Source of the DNA: Paenibacillus wulumuqiensis
GTDB lineage: Bacteria; Bacillota; Bacilli; Paenibacillales; Paenibacillaceae
Direction of reading: 5' to 3'
Length of the DNA: 64,000 bases
NCBI RefSeq assembly: GCF_000971965.1
Contig: NZ_KQ040792.1
Location: 124,001 to 188,000 of the forward strand
Below are positions 62,361 to 64,000 of the stretch, in pieces; the stretch's first letter is position 1, and every line of letters starts with the position of its first letter. A program made the position numbers and the translations under genes. The notes below the pieces were generated by a model. It was not told the origin of the DNA. It was given only the letters and a program-made list of their open reading frames with translations, and searched no databases.

Positions 62361-62410
62361 AAAAAGCATTCTTCCTCTCTACAGACAGTAAAGGGAAAGA
62401 ATGCTTTTTA
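62361..62410. terminator. Bidirectional terminator between the hydrolase and nudC
   Basis: AAAAGCATTCTT and AAGAATGCTTTT form a perfect 12-base stem around a 24-base loop with A and T tracts on either side. Confidence 0.85.
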
Positions 62411-62490
62411 CTTTGTTACAGTGCAAATCTGTGGGATGCCGCAGCGCCTACCTGCCGGGATATGTGCAGAAAAAGCAGCATAACCAGGGA

Positions 62491-63333
62491 TCAGCTGTGC
62501 TCCTCGACATACCAGTCAATCATCTTGCGCGCGATGCTGATACGCGGCGGGATATTCGGCAGATTGTCCACTCCGAACCAGTCCGCATGTACAATTTCCT
62601 CGCCATCGACCTGGATCTCGCCACTCTCATAATCAGCGATAAATCCGACCATCAGCGAATGGGGAAACGGCCACGGCTGGCTGTCAAAGTAGCGGATATT
62701 ATTAATCCGGATACCGATCTCTTCCATCGTCTCCCGCTGGACGCAGTCTTCCAGCGTCTCACCCGGTTCGACGAAGCCGGCGATCAGGCCGTACATATTG
62801 TTTTTGAAATGACCGGCCCGGGCCAGCAGCAGCTGGTTATCCTTGAGAATCAGGGTAATCACAGCCGGCGCCAGACGCGGATAATGGGACAGTCCGCAGC
62901 TTGGGCATACTTTGCTGCGTTCATGATCGGCATGACCGAGCGGGCTGCCGCAGCGTCCGCAGAACTGGTAGGTAGCGTCCCATGCGAGCATCTGCAATCC
63001 GCGTCCGGCAAGATGGAACAGATCCTCGTCGATCCGGTCATACAGCGCGAACAGCGGCAGAAAGGTCATGCCTGCCGGAGCTTCGGTATCCGCGTCCAGC
63101 TCGGCGGTATAACAGGAAGCCTGCTCGATATGGCCCAGATAAAGGGAGCGCACAGGCTGCAATCCATACGGCTCTGGTCCGGCAGTAACAGGCATTGTCG
63201 GCTGCTCCCCGTTTTCGTGCACGAGCAGCTCATTACCACGGAAAATAAACCAGTAACCCGTGCTATTCTCCTGCTCGGCAGGTGCCATAGCAGGCTGGTA
63301 TCGTTTATATATGCTCTCTTTGGGCTTTCTCAT
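62491..63333 (-). CDS. nudC: NAD(+)/NADH diphosphatase NudC
   Basis: A 280-residue Nudix enzyme. A zinc ribbon (CGRCGSPLGH, then CPSCGLSHYPR) at about 120-150 precedes the Nudix box GFVEPGETLEDCVQRETMEEIG and the NudC-specific array SQPWPFPHSLM. It splits NADH/NAD into nicotinamide nucleotide and AMP and may remove NAD caps from RNA. Start ATG 63333 after AAAGGTTCTGAGACG. All three diagnostic parts are intact. Lone gene. Confidence 0.95.
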   Translation of the reverse strand: MRKPKESIYKRYQPAMAPAEQENSTGYWFIFRGNELLVHENGEQPTMPVTAGPEPYGLQPVRSLYLGHIEQASCYTAELDADTEAPAGMTFLPLFALYDRIDEDLFHLAGRGLQMLAWDATYQFCGRCGSPLGHADHERSKVCPSCGLSHYPRLAPAVITLILKDNQLLLARAGHFKNNMYGLIAGFVEPGETLEDCVQRETMEEIGIRINNIRYFDSQPWPFPHSLMVGFIADYESGEIQVDGEEIVHADWFGVDNLPNIPPRISIARKMIDWYVEEHS

Positions 63334-63459
63334 CGTCTCAGAACCTTTCGCAGTGGTAGTCTTGGTCGTTAGTATCTATCCTTATCTATCCCACCGATAA
63401 TCCGGGTGGAAGTGCAGCGTACAGTACAATAAAACAGACATAATGCTGACCGTATCCGC

Positions 63460-64000
63460 CTAACGCGCCTCGTGTCTTGCCATTCTGGCGTTATGCTCTG
63501 CCAGCGGCAGGTCAAAATGATCGCGGTTGCCGATCTCGGCCGTCATGCCGCCGCCGTGCCTGGCATACAGCACGAACCAGTAAAAGATCGGATACTGACG
63601 CATCCGCGTCTGCTTGGCTCCGACCCGTACGTCGGCGAGCTGCTCATACTGCGGCCAGTAGTCGACAATATTGGGCGTGACTTTGCGGTGTGCGCGGCTG
63701 CTGGGGATATGCTCGCATACTTTTTCCGGCAGCAGTCGTTCCCGCCATGATCCGTAAAAGGTATGGGAGCTGCCGTGAGTGCGGCAAATAAACGGGCGCA
63801 GCGGATAGACACGGCAGATGCCCTTTTCCGGGTCCAGCAGCGGACAGGCGAATCCGTTGCGTCCGGCATACCGGCGAATCTGTTCCAGTTCCTGCTCCTG
63901 GTTCGTTCGGCTCGTCAGTGATGCATACATCTGGGGATTCTCGGACTGGAAAATGTCCAGATTGATCAGCGACTGCTCGAATACCGCCTGAATCTCCGCT
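63460..64000 (-). CDS. YkgJ-family cysteine-cluster protein, partial (5' end beyond window)
   Basis: At least 180 residues in frame with no stop before the window edge at 64000, so the start lies outside. CPLLDPEKGICRVYPLRPFICRTHGSSHTF contains the regularly spaced Cys of the YkgJ metal- or Fe-S-binding family (UPF0153). The first Cys pair of the usual motif is presumably upstream. The function of the family is unsettled. The stop is at 63460. Confidence 0.8.
   Translation of the reverse strand, partial: AEIQAVFEQSLINLDIFQSENPQMYASLTSRTNQEQELEQIRRYAGRNGFACPLLDPEKGICRVYPLRPFICRTHGSSHTFYGSWRERLLPEKVCEHIPSSRAHRKVTPNIVDYWPQYEQLADVRVGAKQTRMRQYPIFYWFVLYARHGGGMTAEIGNRDHFDLPLAEHNARMARHEAR

Overview
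The window looks like chromosomal DNA of a Gram-positive, endospore-former-type Firmicute, most likely Paenibacillus or a close relative. Reasons: moderately GC-rich genes with strong AGGAGG-type ribosome binding sites, frequent GTG/TTG starts, T-tailed hairpin terminators after most units, copper-amine-oxidase-N 'stalk' proteins, a WGxxG-type secreted protein, CotH kinases and lantibiotic-immunity ABC genes. I saw no tRNA, rRNA, CRISPR array or prophage.

Layout. 1-11.7 kb: single genes and short units (small unknown protein, esterase, glycerate kinase, LysE exporter, LysM protein, CdsA-like enzyme, permuted papain-like enzyme, Thr/Gly-repeat surface protein, methyltransferase with a possible structured leader, lipid kinase, two-component system). 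12-17.6 kb: unknown protein, then a VTC-domain protein, a DUF4956 membrane protein and a large Cthe_2159-type lipoprotein. 17.8-21.2 kb: two stalk-domain proteins and a secreted GH30 glycosidase. 21.7-25.4 kb: membrane transporter plus two M20 amidohydrolases. 25.7-31.9 kb: an eight-gene unit resembling lantibiotic immunity (ABC ATPase, three permeases, a degenerate second ATPase, a fourth permease, response regulator, histidine kinase) with no peptide precursor or modification genes. 31.9-45.7 kb: lipoprotein, UbiA prenyltransferase, YjdM, luciferase-like oxidoreductase, repeat-containing secreted protein, UppP, SDR protein, ECF sigma factor with DUF4179 partner, phosphotransferase, MarR with divergent flavodoxin-fold reductase, and a diguanylate cyclase. 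45.9-47.9 kb: an AT-rich, probably acquired MFS gene beside a wrecked IS3-type element.

The centrepiece is 48.0-62.2 kb, a Gram-positive Pel-type exopolysaccharide locus. One long minus-strand operon encodes a fusion of a sugar-nucleotide epimerase to PelD (with an RxxD motif where c-di-GMP would bind), a PelE-like protein, a DUF2194 deacetylase-like protein, PelF and PelG. The same strand then continues with two tandem CotH-kinase lipoproteins, a VTC-domain protein and a DUF4956 membrane protein. A GH114-like glycosidase that matches the hydrolase half of PelA is divergently transcribed. The VTC-DUF4956 pair is a paralogue of the pair at 13.6-15.1 kb, so the window holds two copies of this poorly understood module, each beside cell-surface polysaccharide-type proteins. 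The diguanylate cyclase at 44.2 kb could feed the c-di-GMP input of PelD.

62.5-64 kb: NADH pyrophosphatase NudC and the 3' part of a YkgJ-type cysteine-cluster protein that runs off the window. All functions are assigned by reading motifs in the sequence; no database search was done.
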